DNA from: CAZKAP01 sp964552195
GTDB taxonomy: Bacteria > Bacteroidota > Bacteroidia > Flavobacteriales > Flavobacteriaceae
Assembly (NCBI GenBank): GCA_964552195.1
Contig: CAZKFM010000001.1
Location: 496,001 to 560,000 of the forward strand
Direction of reading: 5' to 3'
DNA length: 64,000 nt
The notes beneath the pieces are model-generated. The model worked only from the letters and a program-made list of their open reading frames with translations, was not told where the DNA came from and searched no databases. Of the stretch, positions 1 through 8,781 are shown in pieces. Position 1 is the first letter of the stretch. The number at the start of each line of letters is the position of its first letter. The position numbers and the translations under genes were made by a program.

Positions 1-438
1 TGGGAATACGCTGCTCGTGGAGGTATCGAAGGGGGAACTTATCCCTGGGGAGGTCCTTATGTGATCAGCGATACGGGTTGCTTTATGGCCAACTTCAAGC
101 CGCAGCGCGGGGACTATGCCGCCGATGCAGCGCTCTACACCGTTGAGGCCAAGAGTTATGAGCCCAACGATTACAATCTTTACAATATGGCCGGGAATGT
201 GTCGGAGTGGACCAATTCCAGCTACGATCCCAGTGCCTATGAGTATGTTTCAACCATGAACCCCAATGCGGGTTCTAACCAGAACAAAAGAAAAGTCATC
301 CGAGGCGGATCCTGGAAAGACGTTGCTTATTTCCTACAGGTAAGCACACGCGATTACGAGTACCAGGATTCGGCGAGGAGTTATATCGGATTCCGAACCG
401 TGCAGGACTATATGGGAGAGGAGGATTCGACGCAGTAA
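1..438 (+). CDS. gldK: Gliding motility/T9SS lipoprotein GldK, C-terminal part (5' end outside window)
   Basis: The frame is open from base 1 to the TAA at 436-438, so only the last ~145 residues are here. They match the end of a formylglycine-generating-enzyme-like (FGE-sulfatase) fold: YNMAGNVSEWT is followed by IRGGSWKD and YIGFRTV, the usual C-terminal signatures. GldK is an outer-membrane-associated lipoprotein that forms the periplasmic ring of the type IX secretion system with GldN. The assignment rests on gldL, gldM and gldN following in canonical order; the fold alone would not separate GldK from other FGE-like proteins. About 95 bp separate it from gldL. The signal peptide and lipobox cannot be seen. 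Confidence 0.93.
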   Translation, partial: WEYAARGGIEGGTYPWGGPYVISDTGCFMANFKPQRGDYAADAALYTVEAKSYEPNDYNLYNMAGNVSEWTNSSYDPSAYEYVSTMNPNAGSNQNKRKVIRGGSWKDVAYFLQVSTRDYEYQDSARSYIGFRTVQDYMGEEDSTQ

Positions 439-533
439 GTGCGGAACCAATTTTTCGAATTATGGCTTTAGAGAACACTATCACTTCTGAAACCAAATTC
501 TTATCATTATAACTTAATCTAAATTTTAAAAAA

Positions 534-1178
534 ATGGCACAATCAAGATCGACAAAAAAGCTTTTGAACATGGCCTATGGCCTTGGGGCTTCCGTAGTAA
601 TTATCGGTGCCCTGTTCAAGATTACTCACTATGAAATAAACGAGTGGCTGAACGGATCTACCCTCCTGTCTTTGGGTCTCATCACAGAGGCAATCATTTT
701 CGCCCTGAGTGCATTCGAACCGGTGGAAGAGGATGTAGACTGGTCACTGGTATATCCGGAGTTGAACGGTGACGGTTCCAAGAACAAGGAGTCTGCCCGT
801 GATGCTGAGGCCATACTGTCCAAGAAACTGGACGAGATGCTGAAGGAAGCTAAAATAGATGCGAGCCTGATGAACAGTCTGGGTGAGAGCATCCGCAGCT
901 TCGAAGGCGCGGCTAAGAACATAGCCCCGACTACGGATGCTATTCAGCACACCAAGCGCTACTCTGAGGAGCTTTCTCATGCAGCGGCCCAGATGGAATC
1001 GTTGAACAGCCTTTACAAGGTACAGCTGGAAAGCGCCAGCCGTCAGGCCTCTATCAATGAGGAAGTAGTACAAAATGCAGGAGCGCTCAAACAACAGATG
1101 GAAGCTCTTACTACCAACCTTTCTTCATTGAACGGTGTTTACGGTGGTATGCTCTCTGCGATGAACAAGCGTTCCTAA
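534..1178 (+). CDS. gldL: Gliding motility/T9SS inner-membrane motor protein GldL
   Basis: This 214-residue protein has two N-terminal membrane helices (about residues 15-32 and 41-61) and then a long cytoplasmic, coiled-coil-prone tail rich in Ala, Glu and Ser. GldL and GldM form the proton-driven motor of the type IX secretion system. Charged residues typical of GldL lie in or beside the helices: K29, H32 and E52. The ATG at 534 gives MAQSRSTKKLL directly before the first helix and follows an A-rich stretch, the usual flavobacterial context without a Shine-Dalgarno sequence. It sits between gldK and gldM in the conserved order. Confidence 0.97.
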   Translation: MAQSRSTKKLLNMAYGLGASVVIIGALFKITHYEINEWLNGSTLLSLGLITEAIIFALSAFEPVEEDVDWSLVYPELNGDGSKNKESARDAEAILSKKLDEMLKEAKIDASLMNSLGESIRSFEGAAKNIAPTTDAIQHTKRYSEELSHAAAQMESLNSLYKVQLESASRQASINEEVVQNAGALKQQMEALTTNLSSLNGVYGGMLSAMNKRS

Positions 1179-1239
1179 CCGGAGCCTCGTCCGCGCAATA
1201 TCCCAAATCTGTTAAGTAACAACTTATTAAGAGACGACA

Positions 1240-2820
1240 ATGGCTTCAGGAAAGTTATCACCGCGCCAGAAGATGATCAACCTAATGTATTTGGTTTTCA
1301 TCGCCATGCTGGCTTTAAATATGAGCAAAGAGGTCCTTGGAGCTTTCGGTCTGATGAACGAAAGACTGCAGGATACCAATGCCAAGATCTCCAACGACAA
1401 TGCCGCCTTCCTGGCGAGCCTGGAGAACAAGGCATCAGAAAACGCCGCTAAGTACGGCCCTCTTTACGAACAGGCCAATCAGATCAAGGTCCTGTCGGAG
1501 GAGTACTATAGCTACATAGAAGGATTGAAAAGGTCGATGTTGGAGGAGGTTAAGGACCCCGAAGACTATCAGACCATGGATAAGCCCGATTTCCTCGACC
1601 AGATGTTTTTCGAGGGCGATAACCTCAAACCTGGCGGGCAGGAGTTTCTAGACAAGCGAATAGCTTACCGGGACCAGGTGCTGGCCATACTCGGAGATGA
1701 CCCCAAGTATCAGAGCCTGAGGGAATCGGTTATGCTGAGGTTTGAAACCGGAGGTGAAAACGGTCAGGTGGAGAACCGCGACGGCAGGAAAGTAGACTGG
1801 TTGAATTACAACTACGAAGGTTTCCCACTGATTGCATCGCTGACCAAATTGTCTTTCACCCAATCCGACATTCAGAATACCGAACAGGAGATACTGAAAA
1901 CCATGCTCGAGGGTCAGTTGACCAGCGAGGTGGCCATGACCAATTACACTACGCTGCTGGAGCAGAACAAGTCGGCATTCTATGCCGGTGAGGATTTCGA
2001 CGGCAGCATCGTCCTCGGACGTAAGGATGCCACCACCAGGCCCAATCGGGTCGAACTGACCCTGGACGGCAAGCCCCTGCAGGAGAATCGCGATTTCGTT
2101 ATCGAGGACGGTCGGGTAAAACTGACCATCAGTGCCGGAAATCCCGGAGATCACAAGATCGAAGGTAATCTGGTATTCCTTCAGGACGGGGAAGAAACCA
2201 GAGTGCCGGTCAACTCTACTTTTGCCACCATCTCCATGCCGAACTCAGCTGTAATCTCGGCGGACAAGATGAATGTGGTGTATCGCGGAGTTCAAAACCC
2301 GCTGACCATTTCCATCCCCGGTGTGGCCGACAACTTCGTCAACGCCAGTGCTCCGGGTCTCAGGAAGATTGGAGGCAGCAAGTACATCATGGATCCTTCT
2401 AACATCAGGGGTCGTGAAGTGACCATCAATGCCTCGGGTAAACTACCCGACGGCAAAATGATCAGTACGCCCAAGACGTTCCGTATTAAGGATATACCCG
2501 CGCCTACCGGTACCATCCGGGGCGAAAGCGGCAAAGTCAAGATGCCCAGGAGAAATTTGGAGATCTCGACCGTTGGTGCTCTGCTCGATGACTTCGTGTA
2601 TGACCTGGACGTGAAGGTGAGTTCCTTCCGGATCAGCATACAGGGTCAGGGAACAGTGCAGGTTAATGGTACCCGGATGAATTCGGCCGCCAAAAGCCTC
2701 ATTCAACGTGCACGCCCGGGCGACCTGATACAGATATTTGACATCAAGGCTTATATAGCAAACGGATCTTCGTATAAGTTGAAGCCCGTATCGCCTGTCT
2801 TGGTTGAGCTTACGAATTAA
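1240..2820 (+). CDS. gldM: Gliding motility/T9SS motor protein GldM
   Basis: This 526-residue protein matches the usual GldM length. The N-terminus MASGKLSPRQKMINLMYLVF leads into one membrane helix (about residues 14-34), and the remainder is periplasmic. GldM has stacked periplasmic domains that carry GldL motor motion to the GldK/GldN ring. The stretch from residue ~220 on is beta-rich, with an Ig-like repeat feel, as in the family. The gene follows gldL by 61 bp and precedes gldN by a few bases, so the three are almost certainly cotranscribed. Confidence 0.97.
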   Translation: MASGKLSPRQKMINLMYLVFIAMLALNMSKEVLGAFGLMNERLQDTNAKISNDNAAFLASLENKASENAAKYGPLYEQANQIKVLSEEYYSYIEGLKRSMLEEVKDPEDYQTMDKPDFLDQMFFEGDNLKPGGQEFLDKRIAYRDQVLAILGDDPKYQSLRESVMLRFETGGENGQVENRDGRKVDWLNYNYEGFPLIASLTKLSFTQSDIQNTEQEILKTMLEGQLTSEVAMTNYTTLLEQNKSAFYAGEDFDGSIVLGRKDATTRPNRVELTLDGKPLQENRDFVIEDGRVKLTISAGNPGDHKIEGNLVFLQDGEETRVPVNSTFATISMPNSAVISADKMNVVYRGVQNPLTISIPGVADNFVNASAPGLRKIGGSKYIMDPSNIRGREVTINASGKLPDGKMISTPKTFRIKDIPAPTGTIRGESGKVKMPRRNLEISTVGALLDDFVYDLDVKVSSFRISIQGQGTVQVNGTRMNSAAKSLIQRARPGDLIQIFDIKAYIANGSSYKLKPVSPVLVELTN

Positions 2821-2832
2821 TACTATGTGGAT

Positions 2833-3735
2833 ATGAAGACTTGGAAATCATCAGTTGTTATTGGAGCGGTGCTGGCGTTTATGCCATTGACGCTGGCCGC
2901 TCAGGCTAACATCCTGAACGCCAGAAAGCCCGTAGAGGTCGGGCGAAAGACGGCTGCCCAGATGGCGGCTGACGACGACAAACCCATGTCCTACGGATAT
3001 GTGGACGATCGCGACATCCTTTGGTCGAAGAAGGTATGGGAGGTTGTGGACCTCGATGAGCGGGTAAACTTCCCCCTATATTATCCGACTGACACCATTG
3101 GAACCGATCGCAAGTCCCTGTTTTACACGCTTTGGGATGCCGTTAAAAGGGGAGAAATTGAGAATATATACGTGGACTCGTACTTCAACGAGAAACGCAC
3201 TCTCAATGACCTTAAGGCTACCATGCAGCGCGTGGATACCACCGAGCTCGGATATGAGCAGATCAATGCCGGTGAGGCACTTTCCGAGCAATATGTGAAT
3301 CGTCGATCGATTTCAGGCTCCGATATCGTTGAGTATCATATCATGGGTATGTGGTACTTCGACAAGCGTCAGGGAGAACTGAAATATCGCATACTCGGAT
3401 TGGCACCGGTGGCACCGGATGTGAACTTCATCGACGCCGAAAACGTCGATCAGGGGGCCAACAAAGTTGAGCTCTTCTGGGTGTGGTATCGCGATGCGCG
3501 CGATGTGTTGCACAAGGCCAAGGTCTTCAACCAACGCAATTCCGCTCAGCCTATTTCCTTCGATATGCTCTTGAACGCACGTCGTTTCAACGGGGTTATC
3601 TACAAGGAAGACAATGTGCAGGGGGATCAGGAGATCCGCGACTACATAGCTGACAATGCCCTTTTCCAACTCTTGGAAGCCAACCGGATCAAGGAATCCA
3701 TTCGAGACCGCGAACAGGATATGTGGGCGTATTAA
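2833..3735 (+). CDS. gldN: Gliding motility/T9SS periplasmic ring protein GldN
   Basis: About 300 residues with a signal peptide (MKTWKSSVVIGAVLAFMPLT, probable cleavage after LAAQA), then a soluble periplasmic domain containing ILWSKKVWEVVDLDERVNFP, a typical GldN block. GldN binds GldK in the periplasmic ring of the type IX secretion system. I chose the ATG at 2833; an in-frame GTG at 2827 adds two residues, and the ATG at 2825 is out of frame and stops at once. The gene ends the gld operon and is followed by a strong hairpin terminator. Confidence 0.95.
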   Translation: MKTWKSSVVIGAVLAFMPLTLAAQANILNARKPVEVGRKTAAQMAADDDKPMSYGYVDDRDILWSKKVWEVVDLDERVNFPLYYPTDTIGTDRKSLFYTLWDAVKRGEIENIYVDSYFNEKRTLNDLKATMQRVDTTELGYEQINAGEALSEQYVNRRSISGSDIVEYHIMGMWYFDKRQGELKYRILGLAPVAPDVNFIDAENVDQGANKVELFWVWYRDARDVLHKAKVFNQRNSAQPISFDMLLNARRFNGVIYKEDNVQGDQEIRDYIADNALFQLLEANRIKESIRDREQDMWAY

Positions 3736-3755
3736 GGAAGATTTCATAAATTGTC

Positions 3756-3790
3756 AAACCCCCTGCAACGGCCGTTGCAGGGGGTTTTTT
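3756..3790 (+). terminator. Rho-independent terminator of the gldKLMN operon
   Basis: The sequence is a perfect inverted repeat, AAACCCCCTGCAACGG followed directly by CCGTTGCAGGGGGTTT, ending in a T run (3785-3790). It lies 20 bases after the gldN stop. The arms are 16 bp with no extra loop bases, so the innermost pairs must open to form the loop. Confidence 0.93.
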
Positions 3791-3814
3791 ATTCCGCCAG
3801 TCCGCAGCTAGCCC

Positions 3815-3822
3815 TAACTTTG
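3815..3822 (+). promoter_or_regulatory. Putative -7 promoter element TAACTTTG
   Basis: TAACTTTG matches the Bacteroidota -7 consensus TAnnTTTG exactly. It lies only four bases before the ATG of the next gene at 3827, so transcription would start at or beside the start codon (a leaderless or nearly leaderless mRNA). It is placed correctly just after the gld terminator. I see no clear TTG at the -33 position. Confidence 0.5.
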
Positions 3823-3826
3823 TGAA

Positions 3827-4885
3827 ATGAAGGATTACTTAGTTGTCGGCTGTGGACTTGCGGGTATTGCCCTGTGCGAAGAGTTGGAATCCAGGGGCCG
3901 TACCTATCTGGTGATCAGTGACCGTTCTCAGCAGGCGTCTCGCGTAGCTGGTGGCCTATATAACCCGATCATTCTCAAGAGATTCAGCCTTGCTTGGCAG
4001 GCCGACCGGCAGATGACTCAATCGCTTCCCCTCTACTTGCGGCTGGAACGTAAACTGAGAGTGCGCCTCGACTACGCCCTGCCCGTTCACCGGATATTTG
4101 CCGAAGAGGCCGAGAAGAACCGTTGGTTCGAGGCACTGGACGATCCCCGCAAGGCGACGTACATGACCGATCGCATCGAATATCTCGACCATCCCTACAT
4201 CGATAATCCCTTTGGTTGCGGGTACATGACCGGTACCGGCCGGGTAGATACGCGCAAACTGCTGGATTCCTATCAGGCGTATCTGCGGAGCCGCAATCTG
4301 CTCCGGGAAGAATCCTTCGAATACGGTGAGCTCGGTCTTGGGGAGCAATCGGTGACGTACAGGGGTACGGATTTTGGCCATGTGGTTTTCTGCGAGGGGT
4401 ATGGCCTAAAGAACAACCCCTATTTCAACTACCTGCCCCTGGTAGGTACCAAGGGGGAGCTCCTGGTTGTTCGAATACCCGGTTTCAACTGGAATAGCAT
4501 GCTGAAGTCCTCGGTATTCGCCATACCGTTGGGGGAGGAGCGATTCCGTATGGGAGCTACCTATAAGTGGAAGGATAAGACCTCTATCCCTACCGAATCG
4601 AGTCGACAGGAAATTGAAGAGAAGGCAGGGAAATTTCTCAAGGCACCCTGGGAGGTCGTGGAACAGTCGGCCGGAGTGCGCCCTACGGTATCCGACCGAC
4701 GCCCCTTAGTGGGTACTCATCCGGGATACGACAGGTTGCACGTGTTCAATGGACTGGGCTCCCGCGGGGTCTTGATGGCTCCCTACCTCAGCGGACCACT
4801 GATCGATAGGATCGAAAAAGGAGTGCCTCTGGACCCCGAGGTCGATATCCGACGTTTTTCTGATCGGTTGACCGCAAGCGACTAG
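3827..4885 (+). CDS. FAD-dependent oxidoreductase, DAO (DadA-like) family
   Basis: This 352-residue protein opens with a Rossmann FAD-binding motif, VVGCGLAGIALCEELESRG (GxGxxG), followed by the acidic end of strand 2. The C-terminal block SAGVRPTVSDRRPLVGTH with VFNGLGSRGVLMAP is typical of D-amino-acid-oxidase/glycine-oxidase-like flavoproteins. No membrane segment or signal peptide is seen, so it is probably cytosolic. The substrate cannot be deduced. From memory, a gene of this type often follows gldN in flavobacteria; no link to gliding is implied. It overlaps the convergent DUF983 gene by four bases. Confidence 0.85.
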   Translation: MKDYLVVGCGLAGIALCEELESRGRTYLVISDRSQQASRVAGGLYNPIILKRFSLAWQADRQMTQSLPLYLRLERKLRVRLDYALPVHRIFAEEAEKNRWFEALDDPRKATYMTDRIEYLDHPYIDNPFGCGYMTGTGRVDTRKLLDSYQAYLRSRNLLREESFEYGELGLGEQSVTYRGTDFGHVVFCEGYGLKNNPYFNYLPLVGTKGELLVVRIPGFNWNSMLKSSVFAIPLGEERFRMGATYKWKDKTSIPTESSRQEIEEKAGKFLKAPWEVVEQSAGVRPTVSDRRPLVGTHPGYDRLHVFNGLGSRGVLMAPYLSGPLIDRIEKGVPLDPEVDIRRFSDRLTASD

Positions 4886-5277
4886 CTGCTGAGGTATCTC
4901 TCGGCCGCTTTCGGATCGTATTTGACAAAGAAGTTAATCCAGATGTTGCGGGACAGCCGCATGATGATCGGGACCAACAGGAAGAGTACCAGGGCTATGG
5001 CCAGGAAGGATTCGTTTAGCGAAAGCCCCGCAAATACATAGCAAATAACGAATACGGTTGTAGCAAAGGCCACTCCAAGGGCATAGCTCACGTACATGGC
5101 ACCATAGAAAAAGGAGGGTTCCATTTTGTACTTAGTGCCGCAATGCTGACATTTTTCATGCATGGAAAAGATACGGGTGATCATGTACGGATTGGCATGG
5201 GTATACATAGAAGGCCCGTGGCAACGGGGACAACGCCCTGTTAAAATGCTATAGAGTTTGTTGCCTTTTTTTAACAT
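4882..5277 (-). CDS. DUF983 family small membrane protein with N-terminal zinc ribbon
   Basis: About 131 residues. CPRC (C16, C19) and a later CQHC pair form an apparent zinc ribbon, followed by the family-typical run EPSFFYGAMYVSYALGVAF and two membrane helices. This pattern matches DUF983. The function is not known to me. The ATG at 5277 is preferred over an upstream GTG at 5283 that adds two residues. The gene stands alone on this strand, convergent with the FAD oxidoreductase and divergent from the ABC-F gene. Confidence 0.85.
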   Translation of the reverse strand: MLKKGNKLYSILTGRCPRCHGPSMYTHANPYMITRIFSMHEKCQHCGTKYKMEPSFFYGAMYVSYALGVAFATTVFVICYVFAGLSLNESFLAIALVLFLLVPIIMRLSRNIWINFFVKYDPKAAERYLSS

Positions 5278-5348
5278 TTGCACTCGGATTACAGGCGAAA
5301 TTACATTAAAAATGCACGCCCGTTAGTAACCCAGGTAACCGACTTTTT

Positions 5349-7277
5349 ATGCTGAATGTCCACAATCTTACCGTCTCCTTCGGAGGTGTCCCATTATTCG
5401 AATCGATCTCCTTCAGGTTAACCCAGGGCGACCGGGTGGGACTGATCGGTAAGAATGGTGCGGGCAAATCCACCCTGCTTAAAGTTCTTGCCTCCGAGCA
5501 GTCGTCGGACGAGGGTCAGGTGAGCCGTGACAAGGAAGTCCGGGTGGGCTTTCTGAAGCAGGATATCGATTTCGAGGCTGGGCGTACGGTAATGGAAGAG
5601 GCGGAGCAGGCTTTTGGGGAGATTAAAACCCTGGAGTCGGATATCGAGAGGTTGCACACAGAAATTGCTGAGCGAACCGATTACGAAACCGAATCCTATA
5701 GCAACCTGCTGATCGAAATGAACGAGCGTAGCCAACGCTTCGATCTACTCGGGGGATATCGATATCGTGGAGAGGCCGAACGGGTTTTGCAGGGTCTTGG
5801 CTTTGAGCGTTCCGATTTCGGGCGTCCAACCGAGGAGTTCTCCGGGGGGTGGCGCATGCGGGTTGAGCTGGCCAAACTCCTGCTGCAAAAAAACGAAATC
5901 CTGCTGCTGGACGAGCCGACCAATCACCTGGATATAGAGTCGATACTCTGGCTCGAAAACTTTTTGAAGAATTATCCCGGTGCCGTGGTGCTGGTTTCGC
6001 ACGACCGCATGTTCCTGGATCAGGTCACCAATCGCACCATCGAGATTACCGCGGGCAGGATATACGACTACAACAAACCCTATACCGACTACCTGGTGCT
6101 GAGGGAGGAGATCGTGCAGCAACAGCGCAACGCCAAGAAAAACCAGGATAAGCAGATTGAACAGACGGAGAAGCTCATCGAAAAGTTCCGTGCCAAAGCC
6201 ACCAAGGCGTCCATGGCACAGTCCCTGATCAAGAAGCTGGAGCGCATGGACCGTATCGAGGTCGAAGAGAAGGACAATGCCGTAATGAAGGTCCGGTTTC
6301 CGGTTTCCCGACAACCGGGGAAGGTGGTCTTCAAGCTGGAAGGCCTCGCCAAGTCGTATGGGGACCATAAGGTCCTCCGGGGTATCGACCTGCTCGTGGA
6401 GAGGGGGAGCAAGATAGCCTTCGTGGGGCAGAACGGTCAGGGAAAGACCACCCTGGCGAAGATCCTTGTGGGCGAGCTGGAGCACAAGGGAATGTGCGAA
6501 TTGGGTCACAACGTTTCCCTGGGATATTTCGCTCAGCAGCAGGCGGAGTATCTCGACGGCAGCAAGACCGTCCTGGATACCATGATCGATGCCGCAAATG
6601 AGAGCAATAGATCCCGGGTTAGGGATATACTGGGCTCTTTCCTGTTTAGTGGGGATGAGGTGGAGAAATATGTCCGTGTACTTTCCGGAGGAGAACGCAA
6701 CCGACTGGCGCTGGCCCGAATGTTGCTTCAGCCCTTTAATGTGCTTCTGATGGACGAGCCAACGAACCATCTGGACATGGATTCCAAGAGGGTTCTCAAG
6801 GAGGCCCTGAAGGAATTCGACGGTACCCTGCTGCTCATCTCACACGACCGGGATTTCCTGCAGGGGTTGACCGATCGTGTATACGAGTTTCGCGATGGAG
6901 GGATCAAGGAATTCCTGGGGGATATTCAGTTCTATCTGGACCAGCGCGAGGCACGGGATATGAGGCAAATCGAAAGGGGTGATAAAGATCAGCGCTCGGT
7001 AGAAAAGGCCGATAGCACGGCATCCGGGGAGAAAAACGGACTAAGTTATCAACAACAAAAGGAGCAGAAATCGCTCAAGAATAAGCTCGGATCGGTAGAG
7101 CGAAAGATTACCGAATTGGAAAAGGAGATTGGTGAAATGGACCACCAATTGCTGATGAATTACGACGAAACTGCAGCGAATCCTGAGTTTTTTGACCGTT
7201 ACCAGGCACGCAAGACGGAATTGGAAGAACTGATGGAGAGTTGGGAGGAGATCTCGTCACGTTTGATCGATTCGTAG
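5349..7277 (+). CDS. ABC-F family ATPase (Uup/EttA-like)
   Basis: The 642 residues contain two ABC domains in one chain and no membrane segments, which is the ABC-F arrangement. Domain 1 has the Walker A GKNGAGKST (34-42), signature FSGGWRM and LLLDEPTNHLD. Domain 2 has GQNGQGKTT, LSGGERNRLALA and LLMDEPTNHLD. A charged linker lies between them, and the C-terminal ~80 residues form a coiled coil as in Uup. ABC-F proteins act on the ribosome and rescue or tune translation; Uup-type members are also linked to DNA repair phenotypes. A housekeeping role is more likely than antibiotic protection, since no resistance context is present. Confidence 0.93.
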   Translation: MLNVHNLTVSFGGVPLFESISFRLTQGDRVGLIGKNGAGKSTLLKVLASEQSSDEGQVSRDKEVRVGFLKQDIDFEAGRTVMEEAEQAFGEIKTLESDIERLHTEIAERTDYETESYSNLLIEMNERSQRFDLLGGYRYRGEAERVLQGLGFERSDFGRPTEEFSGGWRMRVELAKLLLQKNEILLLDEPTNHLDIESILWLENFLKNYPGAVVLVSHDRMFLDQVTNRTIEITAGRIYDYNKPYTDYLVLREEIVQQQRNAKKNQDKQIEQTEKLIEKFRAKATKASMAQSLIKKLERMDRIEVEEKDNAVMKVRFPVSRQPGKVVFKLEGLAKSYGDHKVLRGIDLLVERGSKIAFVGQNGQGKTTLAKILVGELEHKGMCELGHNVSLGYFAQQQAEYLDGSKTVLDTMIDAANESNRSRVRDILGSFLFSGDEVEKYVRVLSGGERNRLALARMLLQPFNVLLMDEPTNHLDMDSKRVLKEALKEFDGTLLLISHDRDFLQGLTDRVYEFRDGGIKEFLGDIQFYLDQREARDMRQIERGDKDQRSVEKADSTASGEKNGLSYQQQKEQKSLKNKLGSVERKITELEKEIGEMDHQLLMNYDETAANPEFFDRYQARKTELEELMESWEEISSRLIDS

Positions 7278-7550
7278 GAATACACTTAACATTGTTAATT
7301 ACTTCTACCACATTCTCGGTTTGGTTTACCACAAATTCCAGTATTTTCACAACATAAGGAGAAGCGGAACCTGACTGCTCCGTATTTTTACCCTAGTAAA
7401 CGATAAGGACGTCGTTTGCCAGTTACCTATTCCACACGATGGTAGTCCGGATTGAAAATTTATCTGGGGAACGACGGAGTTGACGAAGAAAGAGTAGGAG
7501 TTTTGAATATGTAAAGTAAGTAGTTAGTTATACTTTAGTTTGTTTGGTTC

Positions 7551-7579
7551 GGGGCGACAGTAATGTTGCCCCTTTTTTT
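7551..7579 (+). terminator. Hairpin with T run upstream of the efflux operon
   Basis: GGGGCGAC pairs with GTTGCCCC (one G-T wobble) around a six-base loop, followed by seven Ts. It lies 274 bases after the ABC-F stop, far for that gene alone, so it may end a longer 3' region or an unrecognised small RNA. Confidence 0.75.
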
Positions 7580-7614
7580 ATGAAAAAATTAACGATACCA
7601 GCACACTTTCCACT

Positions 7615-7622
7615 TAGTTTTG
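7615..7622 (+). promoter_or_regulatory. Putative -7 element TAGTTTTG of the RND efflux operon
   Basis: Exact match to TAnnTTTG, 31 bases before the ATG at 7654, just after the hairpin at 7551-7579. No clear -33 TTG is seen at the expected distance. Confidence 0.5.
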
Positions 7623-7653
7623 CCTTTTAACCAAAGGCTAACCCAAACTACTT

Positions 7654-8781
7654 ATGCGCCTTTTTTTATCTATACTTCTGGCTTTGGCTATAATTGCCGG
7701 GTCCGTTTATGCGGCCCGGGAAATTATGGAGAGCAAGAACACCCAGCGGCCCGTTGTTCCCAAGCAAATCAAGGTCGTTCAGGTGGACACGGTACGTAAC
7801 CGGGAGGTGTCCGTTACCGTTTCGGCCAGCGGAAGTCTGGTCGCCCGGGAAAAAGTCGCTCTGTACTCCGAAGTTCAGGGCATTTTTCAAAAGGGTACCC
7901 GGCTCTTTAAAACGGGCCAGCCTTATCGAAAAGGTGAGACGCTCATCCGAATAGATCCGACGGAGTACAAGGCCACGGTGGTGTCGGCCCGAAGTAACCT
8001 CTACAATCAGATTACCGGGATCATGCCGGATTTGCGACTGGATTTTCCGGATGCTTTTCCGCAATGGGAGGCCTACTTACGGAAGTTTGACCTGAACAGT
8101 CCAGTCCGGCCCCTGCCCAAAGCGAACTCAGAATTGGAGTCGTTCTTCATATCTGGCAGAGGAATCGACGCTGCTTACTACAACCTGAAAAATCTGGAAA
8201 GCCGGTTGTCTAAATTTCGGATTACGGCACCCTTTGACGGAGTACTTACCGAGGCGCTGGTTACCGAGGGTACCCTGATACGTCCAGGACAGAAGCTAGG
8301 GGAATTCATTAACCCTGCCGAATACGAGCTGGAGGTTTCACTCAGCAAAACCTACGGTGACCTGCTTAAAGTAGGGAACCCGGTCGTCCTGACGGAGCTG
8401 GATGGTTCTTCGACCTATAGGGGCTATGTGAACCGGGTCAATGCCCGGGTAGATCCGGCCAGTCAGACCATAACCGTTTTCATCGGTGTACGCGACAAAA
8501 ACCTCAAAGAGGGGCAGTATCTGCAGGCCCGTCTCAGGGCCCGGGAAATCCAGGAGGCATACAGTATGGACCGTTCCCTGCTTCAGGAAGGTAACCGCGT
8601 TTATGTGGTCCGGGACACCATACTCGATCTAATGAATGTGGAGCCGGTACACTTCGGCGATTCCCGGGTGGTTCTCAAGGGACTCCCCGAGGGCAGTCTG
8701 GTACTGAGCCGTCCAGTGATCGGTGCTCATAAGGGCATGAGGGTTAAAATCGATACTACGGCCTTAACTGCCAGGCCATGA
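7654..8781 (+). CDS. RND efflux periplasmic adaptor subunit (membrane fusion protein)
   Basis: This 375-residue protein has an N-terminal membrane anchor/signal (MRLFLSILLALAIIAGSVYA), then a lipoyl/barrel-sandwich half (VSASGSLVAREKVALYSEVQ), a short helical hairpin, the second half (FRITAPFDGVLTEALVTEG), and a beta-barrel domain with NARVDPASQTITVFI. These are hallmarks of HlyD/AcrA-type adaptors that bridge an RND pump and a TolC channel. Its stop overlaps the pump start (ATGA at 8778-8781), so translation is coupled. It is the first gene of a three-gene operon. No local regulator is present, so the substrate is unknown. Confidence 0.93.
   Translation: MRLFLSILLALAIIAGSVYAAREIMESKNTQRPVVPKQIKVVQVDTVRNREVSVTVSASGSLVAREKVALYSEVQGIFQKGTRLFKTGQPYRKGETLIRIDPTEYKATVVSARSNLYNQITGIMPDLRLDFPDAFPQWEAYLRKFDLNSPVRPLPKANSELESFFISGRGIDAAYYNLKNLESRLSKFRITAPFDGVLTEALVTEGTLIRPGQKLGEFINPAEYELEVSLSKTYGDLLKVGNPVVLTELDGSSTYRGYVNRVNARVDPASQTITVFIGVRDKNLKEGQYLQARLRAREIQEAYSMDRSLLQEGNRVYVVRDTILDLMNVEPVHFGDSRVVLKGLPEGSLVLSRPVIGAHKGMRVKIDTTALTARP

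Larger units (their letters stand above)
7278..7653 (+). other. 376-bp intergenic region with inverted repeat and hairpin, no gene seen
   Basis: No convincing reading frame is present. Two structures are visible. TAAAGTA (7512-7518) and TACTTTA (7531-7537) form an inverted repeat with a 12-base gap. It is followed by a GC-rich hairpin with a T run (7551-7579). A promoter-like TAGTTTTG precedes the efflux operon. The stretch 7290-7550 could be a long 3' untranslated region or a small untranslated RNA ending at the hairpin; I cannot decide. Confidence 0.5.
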
